A stretch of 64,000 bases of DNA from Flammeovirgaceae bacterium UBA2338 (GTDB taxonomy: Bacteria; Bacteroidota; Bacteroidia; Cytophagales; Cyclobacteriaceae): the NCBI GenBank assembly GCA_002344795.1, contig DDUM01000054.1, forward strand, positions 1-64,000, in the 5' to 3' direction. Both the position numbers and the translations under genes were made by a program. The stretch's first letter is position 1, and each line of letters starts with the position of its first letter. The notes beneath the pieces are model-generated. The model had not been told where the DNA came from, searched no databases, and worked only from the letters and a program-made list of their open reading frames with translations. This document shows positions 53,171-62,069 of the stretch, piece by piece.

Positions 53171-54359
53171 AGCGTTGTACTATTGCATTAACGATGTCGA
53201 TGGCGACTTCTTTCTTATTTTTTAAGGAAAATTCAAAAACCTCTCCCTTTTTGTCAATGAGTTTGATTTTGTTGGTATCGTGGGCGAATCCGGCTCCTTT
53301 GTCATTGAGTGAATTAAGTACGATCAAATCAAAGTTTTTGGCCTTGATTTTCTTTAAGGCATTCTGTTCCTCATTTTCTGTTTCCAGTGCAAAACCTACA
53401 ATGAACTGCCCACTCTTCTTTTGTTTACCCAATTCTGCGGCAATGTCATGGGTTTTCACCAATTGAAGGGTAAGGTCGTTATCTGTCTTTTTTATTTTTT
53501 GATCGGCTTGGGTGGCAGGCCGGTAGTCGGCTACTGCTGCGGAGTACACAGCGATATCTGTTGTTGGAAAAACCTCCTTACAGGCTTCATACATATCAGC
53601 AGCGGAGGTTACATTCTTTATTTCAATGTGAGGATGCTGAAGGGTGAGGTGGGTAGGGCCTGTTACTAAAGTAACGTTTGCGCCTGCGTCAGCCAACGCT
53701 TCTGCGATGGCAAAACCCATCTTCCCGCTGGAATTGTTGCCTATAAAGCGAACGGGATCCAGGGCTTCGTGAGTTGGCCCGGCTGTTACCAAAGCGAGCT
53801 TTCCGCTAAGCTTTTTTTTTTCGTTGAAGAACTGCGTTAAATGCGCTACAATCTCTTCAGGTTCTGCCATCCTGCCTGTGCCCACAAGCCCACTGGCTAA
53901 TTCACCATGACCGGGTGCAATGGCATGATTGCCATATCCCTGCAGCAACTTTATGTTATTTTTGGTAGAAGGGTGCTGCAACATATCCAAATCCATGGCA
54001 GGAGCCACAAACACTGGACAACGAGCTGATAGGTAAACGGCCAATAAAAGATTGTCACACTCACCATGTGCCATTTTAGCAAGCGTATTGGCACTGGCCG
54101 GGGCAATTACCAGGGCATCTGCCCACAGCCCCAGGTCTACATGATTATTCCATTCTCCTGCCTCATTTTTTACAAACCGAGACAAGACCGGGTTCCTGGA
54201 AAGGGTGGAAAGGGTAAGGGGTGTGATAAAATCCTTTGCGGATTCAGTCATGATCACCTTTACTTCAGCACCCTCTTTCACTAATAGTCGTGTAAGAACA
54301 GCTGCTTTGTAGGCGGCAATACTTCCCGAAATCCCCAGGATGATTTTCTTCCCTTTCAC
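53163..54359 (-). CDS. coaBC: Bifunctional phosphopantothenoylcysteine decarboxylase/synthase
   Basis: A 398-aa two-domain enzyme of coenzyme A synthesis. CoaC domain (1-180): the flavin site ILGISGSIAAYKA (8-20), catalytic His in NHVDLGLW (73), PAMDLDM. CoaB domain (190-398): TAGPTHEALDPVRFIGN (about 193-209), NNSSGKMG, AAVADYRP and LVKTHDI. The start is GTG 54359, eight bases after the rpoZ stop. It adds cysteine to phosphopantothenate and then decarboxylates the product. The tight links with rpoZ upstream and porD downstream are a conserved Bacteroidota layout. Confidence 0.97.
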   Translation of the reverse strand: MKGKKIILGISGSIAAYKAAVLTRLLVKEGAEVKVIMTESAKDFITPLTLSTLSRNPVLSRFVKNEAGEWNNHVDLGLWADALVIAPASANTLAKMAHGECDNLLLAVYLSARCPVFVAPAMDLDMLQHPSTKNNIKLLQGYGNHAIAPGHGELASGLVGTGRMAEPEEIVAHLTQFFNEKKKLSGKLALVTAGPTHEALDPVRFIGNNSSGKMGFAIAEALADAGANVTLVTGPTHLTLQHPHIEIKNVTSAADMYEACKEVFPTTDIAVYSAAVADYRPATQADQKIKKTDNDLTLQLVKTHDIAAELGKQKKSGQFIVGFALETENEEQNALKKIKAKNFDLIVLNSLNDKGAGFAHDTNKIKLIDKKGEVFEFSLKNKKEVAIDIVNAIVQRYA

Positions 54360-54367
54360 AAGGTTGT

Positions 54368-54685
54368 TTATTCTGCGATCTCCTCAGTACGCATGCGAAA
54401 GTTCAGCTTGCCCTCTAAAAACTCTTCAGTTGCAGTAGTAGTAGGCTTTGGCATACGCTCGTAAAACTTGGAGATTTCGATTTGCTCGCGGTTTTCAAAA
54501 ACTTCCTCCAGGTTGTCTACCGTAGTAGCAAACTCGGCAAGTTTAGCATTCAATTCTTCTTTGATGTTAACTGCGATCTGACGCGCACGATGAGAAATCA
54601 CCACTACGGAATCGTAAATATTTCCTGTAGGCTCAATGATTTTTTCAATGTCGCGGGTAATAAGAGAAGGTTGTATAATAGCCAT
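54368..54685 (-). CDS. rpoZ: RNA polymerase omega subunit, Rpb6-like
   Basis: A 105-aa protein starting MAIIQPSLITRDIEKIIEPT. The Bacteroidota omega form with the conserved GNIYDSVVVISHRARQIA stretch (about 22-40) and Glu-rich C-terminus. It helps assemble the beta' subunit into RNA polymerase. It starts 4 bases after bamD and is followed by coaBC, the usual place for this gene in Bacteroidota. Confidence 0.92.
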   Translation of the reverse strand: MAIIQPSLITRDIEKIIEPTGNIYDSVVVISHRARQIAVNIKEELNAKLAEFATTVDNLEEVFENREQIEISKFYERMPKPTTTATEEFLEGKLNFRMRTEEIAE

Positions 54686-54689
54686 GGTG

Positions 54690-55508
54690 TTATGAGTTAT
54701 CTGTTTTGTATTGATTAACTTTTGTTATGCTCTCTGAATAATACTTCTCAGCCTCCCTTAGAAACTGACTTTGTGGATAATTATCGATTAATTCGGTGTA
54801 AAACTCAATTACTGTTGTATATCGTTCTTTCTGTAAGCTGGGCAAACTTTGCGTGGCCAGTTTAAATTGAGCTTCCACCTTTAAAAAAGCCACCTCTTCA
54901 AGGTAATGAGAATCGGGGAAACTTTCTCTAAACGAATCAAATGCAATAATCGCTGCCTTGTACCTTTTTATTTTGAGATAAAGTTTCGCGTTTTCAAAAT
55001 TCTTTTGCTCCAGTTTTTCCTGACTTTCTATAATTACCTTACTCGCCTGATCAACAAACTCGCTACCGGGAAATTGATTAATAAATGTCTGCATGGCAGC
55101 CATCGCCTCAATGCCGCTGGTTTGATCCAGGTTATACTCAGGGGAAGCTGCATACAACGAATAGGCATACATAAAATGTGCTTCTTCTGCCTTAGCACTA
55201 CGTCCATATGTTTCGTAAAAAGATTTAAACTGAGCCGATGCCAGCAAATAAGTCCTTTCATAATATTGACAATAGGCGAGCGAAAACTCCACATTTTCCC
55301 CTTCGGGCAAACCCCTCACTACCGGGCGAATTTGCTCGAATAACAGGGCGGCATGGTAATAGTCTTCCTTCTCGTAATAGTTTTGAGCGGCTTCGTACTT
55401 CACCCTCCAGTCTTGACTCTTCTCAATTTTCCGGAATTTGCTGCAAGATGCTCCTAAACCAACGATACCTGCCAATAAGCAGTAAAACAACAATTCTCTA
55501 ACCCGCAT
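54690..55508 (-). CDS. bamD: Outer membrane assembly lipoprotein BamD
   Basis: A 272-aa lipoprotein from ATG 55508 (MRVRELLFYCLLAGIVGLGASC); a GTG seven codons earlier is less likely. TPR-like repeats run through the mature part (WRVKYEAAQNYYEKEDYYHAA, SAEEAHFMYAYSLYAAS, KSFYETYGRS, ELIDNYPQSQFLREAEKYYSE), with the usual five TPRs of BamD. It docks on BamA and helps insert outer-membrane beta-barrels. It begins the bamD-rpoZ-coaBC-porD unit. Confidence 0.92.
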   Translation of the reverse strand: MRVRELLFYCLLAGIVGLGASCSKFRKIEKSQDWRVKYEAAQNYYEKEDYYHAALLFEQIRPVVRGLPEGENVEFSLAYCQYYERTYLLASAQFKSFYETYGRSAKAEEAHFMYAYSLYAASPEYNLDQTSGIEAMAAMQTFINQFPGSEFVDQASKVIIESQEKLEQKNFENAKLYLKIKRYKAAIIAFDSFRESFPDSHYLEEVAFLKVEAQFKLATQSLPSLQKERYTTVIEFYTELIDNYPQSQFLREAEKYYSESITKVNQYKTDNS

Positions 55509-55590
55509 AAGCCTGCAAATATACGACACTGGCAGGAATTCACAATCTGCTGGTGTTCTCCTACAACCTTTAATTAGGGGTGAAAATTGT

Positions 55591-56298
55591 TTATTTCCTC
55601 ACTATTAATTTCCGGGTCAACACACCGTCATTGTCCAAATAGAGGGTATAGAAATAAACTCCTGGCGCCAGGTCTTGCGCAAACAGCTTTACACTGGTCT
55701 CAAAAGCAGGTAACTCATAGTCACCCATAGGCATGCCCAAAATGTTATGAATGACCACATTGGCCTTTAAAGCATCGTTGATAAGGCGGTATTCAATGAA
55801 TGCATAGTCAGAAACAGGGTTGGGATATACATCGTGGATGATAATGTCTTTGGATTGGAAGACCATTGATTTTTCCTTCCTTTCTTCCACAAATACGTTC
55901 ACATTGTGCTCTAGCGCCTCAGTAAGATGCCCCCGATTGAAGATTTCAAATTTTAAATTGGTCTGACCCGTCACCAACCCGGTTTCAAGTGTGTAATAAA
56001 GCCCACTTATTGTTTGGCCGGGTTCTATTCTTTTGGAGAATTCGTCCATTCCGGGCTCTAAACAGTTGTCATCAAGGCAAAAATAGCCCTTTTGAGTACC
56101 CCCCAGGTCGCCTTGTACTTTACGAATGATGTAGAATTGAGCTTTGTCAGTAGTGTTTTTTATCCGAAGTGGAATTTTCAAAACCTGACTCAGTTGCGTC
56201 TGGTAGCTGGTTTCCGCCTTGTTGACAAGTTCAGGCCGTTGCGCCAGCACATTCAAGCTGCACAGTATCACAAACGCTATAGTCAACCTCAATCTCAT
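55591..56298 (-). CDS. T9SS-type C-terminal sorting domain protein
   Basis: A 235-aa exported protein from ATG 56298 (MRLRLTIAFVILCSLNVLAQ). The middle part is a beta-rich domain (KTDKAQFYIIRKVQGDLGG-like strands, with CLDDNCLEPG as a short Cys pair). The last 80 residues are a type IX secretion sorting domain: VYPNPVSDYAFIEYRL (about 158-173), VVIHNILGMPMG and ending LTRKLIVRK. In this family the domain carries the protein through the T9SS to the cell surface. Function of the N-terminal part is unknown. Confidence 0.88.
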   Translation of the reverse strand: MRLRLTIAFVILCSLNVLAQRPELVNKAETSYQTQLSQVLKIPLRIKNTTDKAQFYIIRKVQGDLGGTQKGYFCLDDNCLEPGMDEFSKRIEPGQTISGLYYTLETGLVTGQTNLKFEIFNRGHLTEALEHNVNVFVEERKEKSMVFQSKDIIIHDVYPNPVSDYAFIEYRLINDALKANVVIHNILGMPMGDYELPAFETSVKLFAQDLAPGVYFYTLYLDNDGVLTRKLIVRK

Positions 56299-56403
56299 AA
56301 GGACACACTGATTCAAGTGATAATTTAATCGAATTGAGGTTTTTCTCCTAAATAATTGATAAAAAAATGACCTACGGAAACAATTTATCCCCCAACTTGT
56401 GCG

Positions 56404-57969
56404 TTACGGCTCCGTTTTGGATTTGACTACATCGCTTTTCTCAGGCTTTTCCTCAACACGCCAGGTAAAACCGCGCAATTTTTTGTCATCTTCTTTTAGC
56501 TCGGAAGGGGGAATAAAGGAGGCATCGGGCTGGATGTAAAAACTAATATTGTTCACCTTTCCCTCCTTGAAGTTGATTTTCATGTTGCTGCAGACGATTT
56601 TATTCATTCCCATCATGATCGACTGTGGTTTTTTGGATGCAATACTGTCTGGAGTGTCCTCCTGTTCCATTTCTTGTAGCGCGAAGTATACACTTTCACC
56701 ATTACCCTCCACATCTACATGGTTGATGGCTTTGTCCTGAAAGATGGCCGTCATCTTTCGCCCCTTTATTTGATTGAAATGGAGTAACGTGTCTTGCGAG
56801 ACGACAAAAGAGTTGTCAATCATAAAAATACGATCGATGGTTTTGTTGGAGATCAGCATTCTGATAGAGTCTGCGGTCATTTGGTTCTCATCTGTCCACA
56901 ATACAGGGTCGTTGAAGAAGTAGAGTGTGGAATCGTGCGCCACATACACCAGAGAGTCTGCCTTTCCCTGCAAATCAGCCTTAAAAATTTTTACATTATT
57001 ATAAGCCAGCAACTTCTTTTTCATCGGATCAGGGCTTTCAATGGATACCAATGTGTCAGCGGACATAAAGAGGGTGTCTGTCTGGTCTGTGATTTTGGCC
57101 AAATAGGCGTTGCCATATACTTTGGTAATGCCTTTGCCGCGATCGTAGTCGCCATCATCTCCATAGATGATCATGTTTTCTTCTTTTGAAGTCATCACTA
57201 CGTTGCCTTTGGCCTTGTAAGTTTTCTTTAAGTCGTTGAGAAAGTACTGGTCTCCTTTCAATTTGTAGGTCGGTGTTTCAATCTCGCCAGAGTTGAGAGA
57301 GGATAACTTTTTATTGGTGTCATAAAATCCATTTTCATATACGGCCACACCTCCTTCTTTATCGGTAATGGTGGTGCGGTCGCGGAAGAAGATGACTTTT
57401 GTTTTGGAGTTGTACTGCAGTGTATCCGACTTCATGGTGTACTCTTCGTTTACACCTACCACATCTCTTTTAAAGGAAGCCATATTGGTATTGATATCGT
57501 AATAACCTTTTTTGCTGGTGAGCACGTTGGTGCTGTCTACCAGTTTGCCACCGTTAAAATATCGCGCTTCATTTTGATTGCGGTAGTAGTCGAGGTAATC
57601 GGTATAAAGTGTGGCCAGCCCCAGCTTGGTAAACACTACATTATTTCTAAGGTGTGCGATTTTCTTATCCCCATCATAAGACAGCCCGCGGGAAGTCACA
57701 TCAATAGAGTCGCCCTCGGTAATATGGATCTTGCCAAAGGCTTCCACCCTGTTTTCCGACTTGAAATAATGGGCTGAGTCGCAATAGATCGTGGTCTTGT
57801 TCTGAACAAAAATAACGTCACCTACCAGCCTGTCGTACCGTTTGCCATCTTTTACGCTACCATACAGGTTATCTGCACGCTTTAGTTTCACCCTGCGCTG
57901 ACTCAGTGCTTCGGTAGAAACAAGGAGTAAAAGAAGTAATACAATAAATAAGGAGTTCCGCATCATCAT
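56404..57969 (-). CDS. OstA-like protein (LptA/D-like LPS transport)
   Basis: A 521-aa exported protein. Signal peptide MMMRNSLFIVLLLLLLVSTEALS. The mature part is made of OstA-type beta-jellyroll repeats (VKLKRADNLYGSVKDGKRYD, VIFVQNKTTIYCDSAHYF, VEAFGKIHITEGDSIDVTSR, and later the same pattern), the fold shared by LptA, LptC and the LptD periplasmic domain. In Bacteroidota these long OstA-like proteins are thought to bridge LPS transport across the periplasm. It is divergent from tilS across 38 bases and upstream of the T9SS cargo gene. Confidence 0.9.
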   Translation of the reverse strand: MMMRNSLFIVLLLLLLVSTEALSQRRVKLKRADNLYGSVKDGKRYDRLVGDVIFVQNKTTIYCDSAHYFKSENRVEAFGKIHITEGDSIDVTSRGLSYDGDKKIAHLRNNVVFTKLGLATLYTDYLDYYRNQNEARYFNGGKLVDSTNVLTSKKGYYDINTNMASFKRDVVGVNEEYTMKSDTLQYNSKTKVIFFRDRTTITDKEGGVAVYENGFYDTNKKLSSLNSGEIETPTYKLKGDQYFLNDLKKTYKAKGNVVMTSKEENMIIYGDDGDYDRGKGITKVYGNAYLAKITDQTDTLFMSADTLVSIESPDPMKKKLLAYNNVKIFKADLQGKADSLVYVAHDSTLYFFNDPVLWTDENQMTADSIRMLISNKTIDRIFMIDNSFVVSQDTLLHFNQIKGRKMTAIFQDKAINHVDVEGNGESVYFALQEMEQEDTPDSIASKKPQSIMMGMNKIVCSNMKINFKEGKVNNISFYIQPDASFIPPSELKEDDKKLRGFTWRVEEKPEKSDVVKSKTEP

Positions 57970-58007
57970 TTCAACCCGTAAAAATAGATAAAAGTTATCT
58001 TTGTCTG

Positions 58008-59321
58008 ATGCAGCGTCAATTTGAAGACCATATCACCCGCCTGTGCCCCTCCGAACTGCAGATACTGCTTGCCGTAAGCGGAGGAGTAGACTCGATGGTA
58101 ATGCTTCATTTGTTTCATAAAGCCGGATATACGGTAAGTGTGGCTCATTGCAACTTTCAGCTGCGCGGTGATGCCTCCGATGAAGATGAACGCTTTGTAC
58201 AACAAGCGTGTGCACAATTGAAAGTTCCGTTTCATGGTAAGCGATTTGAGACCAACAATTATGCCGCAGCCAACGGATACTCTATTCAAATGGCGGCCCG
58301 TGAATTGCGCTATGCATGGTTCAGCATGTTGATGCAAGAACTGTCGTACCCACTGCTGGCCACCGCGCACCATCTGAATGACAATCTTGAAACGACCCTA
58401 CTCAATTTTGTAAGGGGAACGGGTATCAGTGGAATGAAGGGCATTCCTGAGAAAAGCAACAACATCATCAGACCTTTACTGATGTTTACTAAAAACGAAT
58501 TGGTCAGCTATGCGAATAGTAATAAAATCACATGGCGCGAGGATGTATCCAATGAAACTGACGATTATGACCGCAACCTCTTGCGCCATCAGGTAATTCC
58601 CAAGCTACAGGAACTCAACCCAGCCCTGGAACAGACCTTTAAGCTGACTAACCAGCGACTACAAGGGGCAACAGCAGTATTCCAACTGGGTCTTCATCAC
58701 TTGCGGCAGCAATTTGTGACAGAAGAAAAGGACAGAACGACCATCAGCACTGAACTACTGCAACATATTTCCTTTCCTGAAGTGGTGCTGTGGGAATTGT
58801 TGAAAGATTATGGATTCAATCATACCCAATGTGCCGATGCGGTAGCAGCCGCAGCCCAATCGGGTAAAATATTTTTGTCATCGAGCCACCAGTTGACCAT
58901 CGACAGAAAAGTATGGATAGTAGCCCCTATTTCAAATCAAATGACTGCCCTGGAGGTAAAACAAAACGACAGCAAAGTGACCTTTGGGGCGCTTACCATG
59001 ACCATTGAAAGAAGCGGGGATAGCACCTTTTCGGATGATGCCAATGAAGCCAAATTGGATGCTTCCAAAATTACTTTTCCTCTAATCTGGAGAAGATGGG
59101 CAGAGGGGGATACCTTCACCCCGTTGGGGATGAAACAAAAGAAAAAACTCAGCGACTTTTTCATTGATGCCAAAGTGTCCCGGACAGACAAAGGCATGGC
59201 CACAGTGCTGGAAACCAACGGGGAGATCATTTGGGTAGTGGGTTATCGCATCAACGACCGGTACAAAATCACCCATCAGACTAAGAACGTACTACTATTC
59301 CGGGTGCAGTCATATTTATGA
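58008..59321 (+). CDS. tilS: tRNA(Ile)-lysidine synthetase TilS
   Basis: A 437-aa PP-loop ATPase. SGGVDS (24-29) is the ATP-binding loop; ATAHHLNDNLETTLLNFVRG (about 116-136) and MKGIPEKSNNIIRPLL are the TilS hallmarks; the C-terminal TilS_C domain has FTPLGMKQKKKLSDFFIDAK (about 364-384). It turns the CAU anticodon C34 of the minor isoleucine tRNA into lysidine, so it is essential. Start ATG 58008; an exact TATCTTTG lies at 57996-58003 but too close to the start to be a -7 box, so the promoter is not assigned. Confidence 0.97.
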   Translation: MQRQFEDHITRLCPSELQILLAVSGGVDSMVMLHLFHKAGYTVSVAHCNFQLRGDASDEDERFVQQACAQLKVPFHGKRFETNNYAAANGYSIQMAARELRYAWFSMLMQELSYPLLATAHHLNDNLETTLLNFVRGTGISGMKGIPEKSNNIIRPLLMFTKNELVSYANSNKITWREDVSNETDDYDRNLLRHQVIPKLQELNPALEQTFKLTNQRLQGATAVFQLGLHHLRQQFVTEEKDRTTISTELLQHISFPEVVLWELLKDYGFNHTQCADAVAAAAQSGKIFLSSSHQLTIDRKVWIVAPISNQMTALEVKQNDSKVTFGALTMTIERSGDSTFSDDANEAKLDASKITFPLIWRRWAEGDTFTPLGMKQKKKLSDFFIDAKVSRTDKGMATVLETNGEIIWVVGYRINDRYKITHQTKNVLLFRVQSYL

Positions 59322-59353
59322 CCAATATCCTTTTTCATTGCCAACCCGATTGA

Positions 59354-59361
59354 TAAATTTG
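59354..59361 (+). promoter_or_regulatory. Possible mdh -7 box
   Basis: TAAATTTG, an exact TAnnTTTG, 36 bases before the mdh ATG. A TTG in the preceding 19-base window is missing, though a T-run sits at the right place. It would give a short leader. Confidence 0.4.
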
Positions 59362-59397
59362 CAGCCCCTTGATGAATTGTTTAAATCTAAATTGAAT

Positions 59398-60327
59398 ATG
59401 AAAATTACCGTTGTAGGAGCTGGAAACGTAGGCGCCACCTGTGCCGATGTATTGGCCACCCGTGAGATTGCCAATGAAATTGTACTTGTAGACATAAAAG
59501 AAGGACTTGCCGAAGGAAAGGCACTTGACATTTGGCAAAAAGCGCCTATTAATCAGTACGACAGCCGCACGATTGGCTCTACCAACGATTATTCTAAATC
59601 TGCCGGATCGGATGTGGTGGTGATCACCTCAGGCCTTCCGCGCAAGCCGGGCATGAGCCGTGACGACTTAATCGGAACCAACGCGGGTATTGTAAAGTCG
59701 GTAACCGAAAATGTTGTAAAACATTCTCCCGAGGCTGTTATTATTATCGTGTCCAATCCTTTGGACGTAATGACTTACCAGGCACACCTTACCTCTAAAT
59801 TTCCAAGAACAAGAGTAATGGGTATGGCCGGTATTCTGGATACCGCTCGCTACCGCGCGTTTCTTGCGGAGGCGTTGAACATTTCCCCTAAGGAAATTCA
59901 CGCCGTGCTATTGGGTGGTCATGGCGATACCATGGTGCCATTGCCAAGATATACAACGGTTGCTGGCATTCCGGTAACGGAATTAATTGCTAAGGATAAA
60001 CTGGACGCGATTATAGAAAGAACCAAAAAAGGTGGAGGTGAACTGGTGAAACTGATGGGCACCAGTGCATGGTATGCTCCTGGAGCAGCCGCAGCACAAA
60101 TGGCAGAAGCTATTGTGAAAGACCAGAAAAGAATTTTCCCGGTGTGTGTGAAGTTGGATGGCGAGTACGGTATCAACGACTGTTACTTGGGCGTGCCTGT
60201 CGTGTTGGGTAAAAAAGGCATCGAGAAAATTATTGAGTTAGATCTGAACACAGAAGAAAAAGCCATGCTAGAAACCAGCCGCCAGCACGTGAAGGAAGTA
60301 ATGGAAGTACTGGAGAAATTGGGATAA
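59398..60327 (+). CDS. mdh: Malate dehydrogenase (LDH-like type)
   Basis: A 309-aa NAD-dependent malate dehydrogenase from ATG 59398 (MKITVVGAGNVGATCADVLA); the frame runs 20 codons further upstream from a TTG that is not likely. GAGNVGATC (7-15) binds NAD; PRKPGMSRDDL (about 82-92) is the mobile loop with the malate-specific Arg; VSNPLDVMTYQ and the catalytic His in GGHGDTMVPLPRY (about 174-186) complete the site. It interconverts malate and oxaloacetate in the TCA cycle, together with sdhCAB elsewhere in the window. Confidence 0.97.
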   Translation: MKITVVGAGNVGATCADVLATREIANEIVLVDIKEGLAEGKALDIWQKAPINQYDSRTIGSTNDYSKSAGSDVVVITSGLPRKPGMSRDDLIGTNAGIVKSVTENVVKHSPEAVIIIVSNPLDVMTYQAHLTSKFPRTRVMGMAGILDTARYRAFLAEALNISPKEIHAVLLGGHGDTMVPLPRYTTVAGIPVTELIAKDKLDAIIERTKKGGGELVKLMGTSAWYAPGAAAAQMAEAIVKDQKRIFPVCVKLDGEYGINDCYLGVPVVLGKKGIEKIIELDLNTEEKAMLETSRQHVKEVMEVLEKLG

Positions 60328-60418
60328 AAACGGTTGCCAGTTGCTGATAGGTCGGTTACCAGTTATCAGCCCGTGATCGGGAACGTTGGGTAGGTAAATC
60401 TAATAACTAACAAACATG
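60328..60418. repeat. Imperfect direct repeat downstream of mdh
   Basis: CGGTTGCCAGTTGCTGATAG (60331-60350) is followed after two bases by CGGTTACCAGTTATCAG (60353-60369): two near copies differing at a few positions. Such short direct repeats are typical of decayed repeat families. No coding potential. Confidence 0.5.
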
Positions 60419-60448
60419 AGCCTCGCACATCGCGGGGCTTTTGCTTTT
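60419..60448 (+). terminator. Rho-independent terminator after mdh
   Basis: AGCCTCGC (60419-60426) pairs with GCGGGGCT (60432-60439) using one G-T pair, loop ACATC, followed by TTTTGCTTTT. A typical intrinsic terminator. Confidence 0.75.
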
Positions 60449-60786
60449 CAGTATTAACGCGGAATTTACTTTCGTGTCCATGAGGTCAGGTCTTCCGACC
60501 TGACAGAACAACATGTATTTACAATCCAAAAAGAATTATAAGATAAACCACTCACTCCATCTGTCCTTACTAATAACTATAGACTATTTACTTAGAAGAC
60601 TAAAGACGTGTACATCTGAATTTCAACGAACTGGAGCCGTGTGTCTTGTAATTCAAAATTATGGATCTAATTGCTTATCTTTGAATACACCTCCCTTGCC
60701 AATTGCTTCTATTTTATCAGAAAAGGGTTTTATCAGGAAAGGACTTCCCTTTTCCTTTCGCTTTTAATTTGTTAACCACCCAATAA
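60449..60786. other. Intergenic region with 8-bp hairpin
   Basis: Between the mdh terminator and the methyltransferase. GTCAGGTC-TTCC-GACCTGAC (60485-60504) is a perfect 8-bp stem with a tetraloop of the common AGGTCTTCCGACCT type seen in several bacterial genomes. An open frame of 84 codons (60513-60767) covers most of the rest, but its composition looks random and it has no domain, so I do not call it. Confidence 0.5.
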
Positions 60787-61740
60787 ATGAAAACGACAAT
60801 TCCGGCAGCCCACCTCATTGAGCCACACAACAAAGCCTATAATCCCGTTGATAAAATCTTTCGCATGATCATGGGCAATTTTGCATCCATCTCTAATTCA
60901 TGGCCAGGCGATTATGGCGCACCGAACAAGAAAAACGTGTTGGCAGCTCAACAGAAAAAATACGAGGCCTATTTTGAACACCTGGGACTGAAAGAAAATG
61001 CAGGAATGAAAATATATGAGATCGGTCCCGGGTGGGGGCCGTTTTCAAACTATTGTTTAGAACGCGGTGTTGCCGTCACTTCAGTTTGTCCTGCCAAATC
61101 GCAGTATGAATACCTGAAGCGATCCGGTCATGATGTGCATCGCACCATTTGGCAAGAGTTCACACCCGACAATGGCCCGTTTGATGCCATCGTGGTGATG
61201 GGATCTCCCGAGCATTTTGTTTCTCCAGCCGACCATGTGTCGGGCAATCAGGATAAAGTGTACAGGCAATTTTTTGATTATGCCTACGGATTGTTAAAAC
61301 CTAACGGCCGCATCGGTGGACAATTCATGACTTTCAATGGAAGAGATGTGGATTATGCAAAATTTCAAGTGGAAAAAGATGGAGATGATGATGAGAGCCA
61401 AATGTATTATCACCTGGGGCTATTGACCTATCGCTATCCGGATGCATGGCTGCCACGCGATTTCAAACATTTCTTTTCCTGCGCCAAAGAAGGAGACTAT
61501 AAAGTTATTAAGGTGGTAGATGGCAGAGCTCACTATGTGTGGACAATCCATTGCTGGACCAACACCTTTTATCAGTTATTTCCTATCACTAAGTGGTTTA
61601 AGGTGGCCACCCTGACCATAACCAGTTTGTTCGACAAAGATTTTGGTTACTGGGCACAAGCTTTTTGGAAACAATCCAACAGGATGTGCTTTGAGCGGGG
61701 TTGGATGGGACACGAATTTTTCTTTGTAGAGAAGGTCTAA
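60787..61740 (+). CDS. SAM methyltransferase, CFA synthase-like
   Basis: A 317-aa class I methyltransferase. The SAM-binding glycine motif is EIGPGWGPFSNYC (about 79-91), followed by VTSVCPAKSQYEYLK and the region FDAIVVMGSPEHFVSPADH (about 133-151), where cyclopropane-fatty-acid synthases have their catalytic bicarbonate-binding residues. Length is a bit shorter than true CFA synthase (about 380) and the N-terminal part is different, so the substrate is unclear. It is a single gene between mdh and a sigma factor gene; it could modify lipids or sterol-like compounds. Confidence 0.8.
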   Translation: MKTTIPAAHLIEPHNKAYNPVDKIFRMIMGNFASISNSWPGDYGAPNKKNVLAAQQKKYEAYFEHLGLKENAGMKIYEIGPGWGPFSNYCLERGVAVTSVCPAKSQYEYLKRSGHDVHRTIWQEFTPDNGPFDAIVVMGSPEHFVSPADHVSGNQDKVYRQFFDYAYGLLKPNGRIGGQFMTFNGRDVDYAKFQVEKDGDDDESQMYYHLGLLTYRYPDAWLPRDFKHFFSCAKEGDYKVIKVVDGRAHYVWTIHCWTNTFYQLFPITKWFKVATLTITSLFDKDFGYWAQAFWKQSNRMCFERGWMGHEFFFVEKV

Positions 61741-62069
61741 TCTCGCCTGGTTTGCACTAATCGCGTGCATGCGTCTCGCTTGTGCACTTCGTTTGTATAA
61801 TTTCCGAAGGTAGCTGAACTACTAATACAACGACTATAAACTAAATCCTAATATTTCATGTTGTCCTTGTAATTCTCCTTTATATTGTTTATATTCTTAG
61901 AATGATGAATCGTATTTCACTCTTTTAGCGTTTCTAATAACTGCTTTCAGCTCAATAGAGCTTCCCTTTCCGTATAAACAACCTGGAAACCTGTCTTTTC
62001 AACACAAAAGACGGAATAATCAGGCTACGGAGTAAATATTTTAACAGCAACATTTACCAAAACAAAGAC
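61741..62069. other. Leader region of the second sigma gene
   Basis: About 330 AT-rich bases with no gene. GTGCATGCG and TGTGCAC words give weak dyads. TTGTCC (61861) followed at 17 bases by TATATTG is a weak promoter-like pair. No terminator after the methyltransferase is clear. Confidence 0.35.

Noticed and set aside
57996..58003. Exact TATCTTTG just before tilS.
   Set aside because: It ends four bases before the tilS ATG, so a -7 box there would start transcription after the start codon; no TTG lies 19 bases upstream.
60513..60767. 84-codon open frame between mdh and the methyltransferase.
   Set aside because: Random-looking composition, no signal or domain, and it overlaps a stretch that looks like degenerate intergenic DNA after a terminator.
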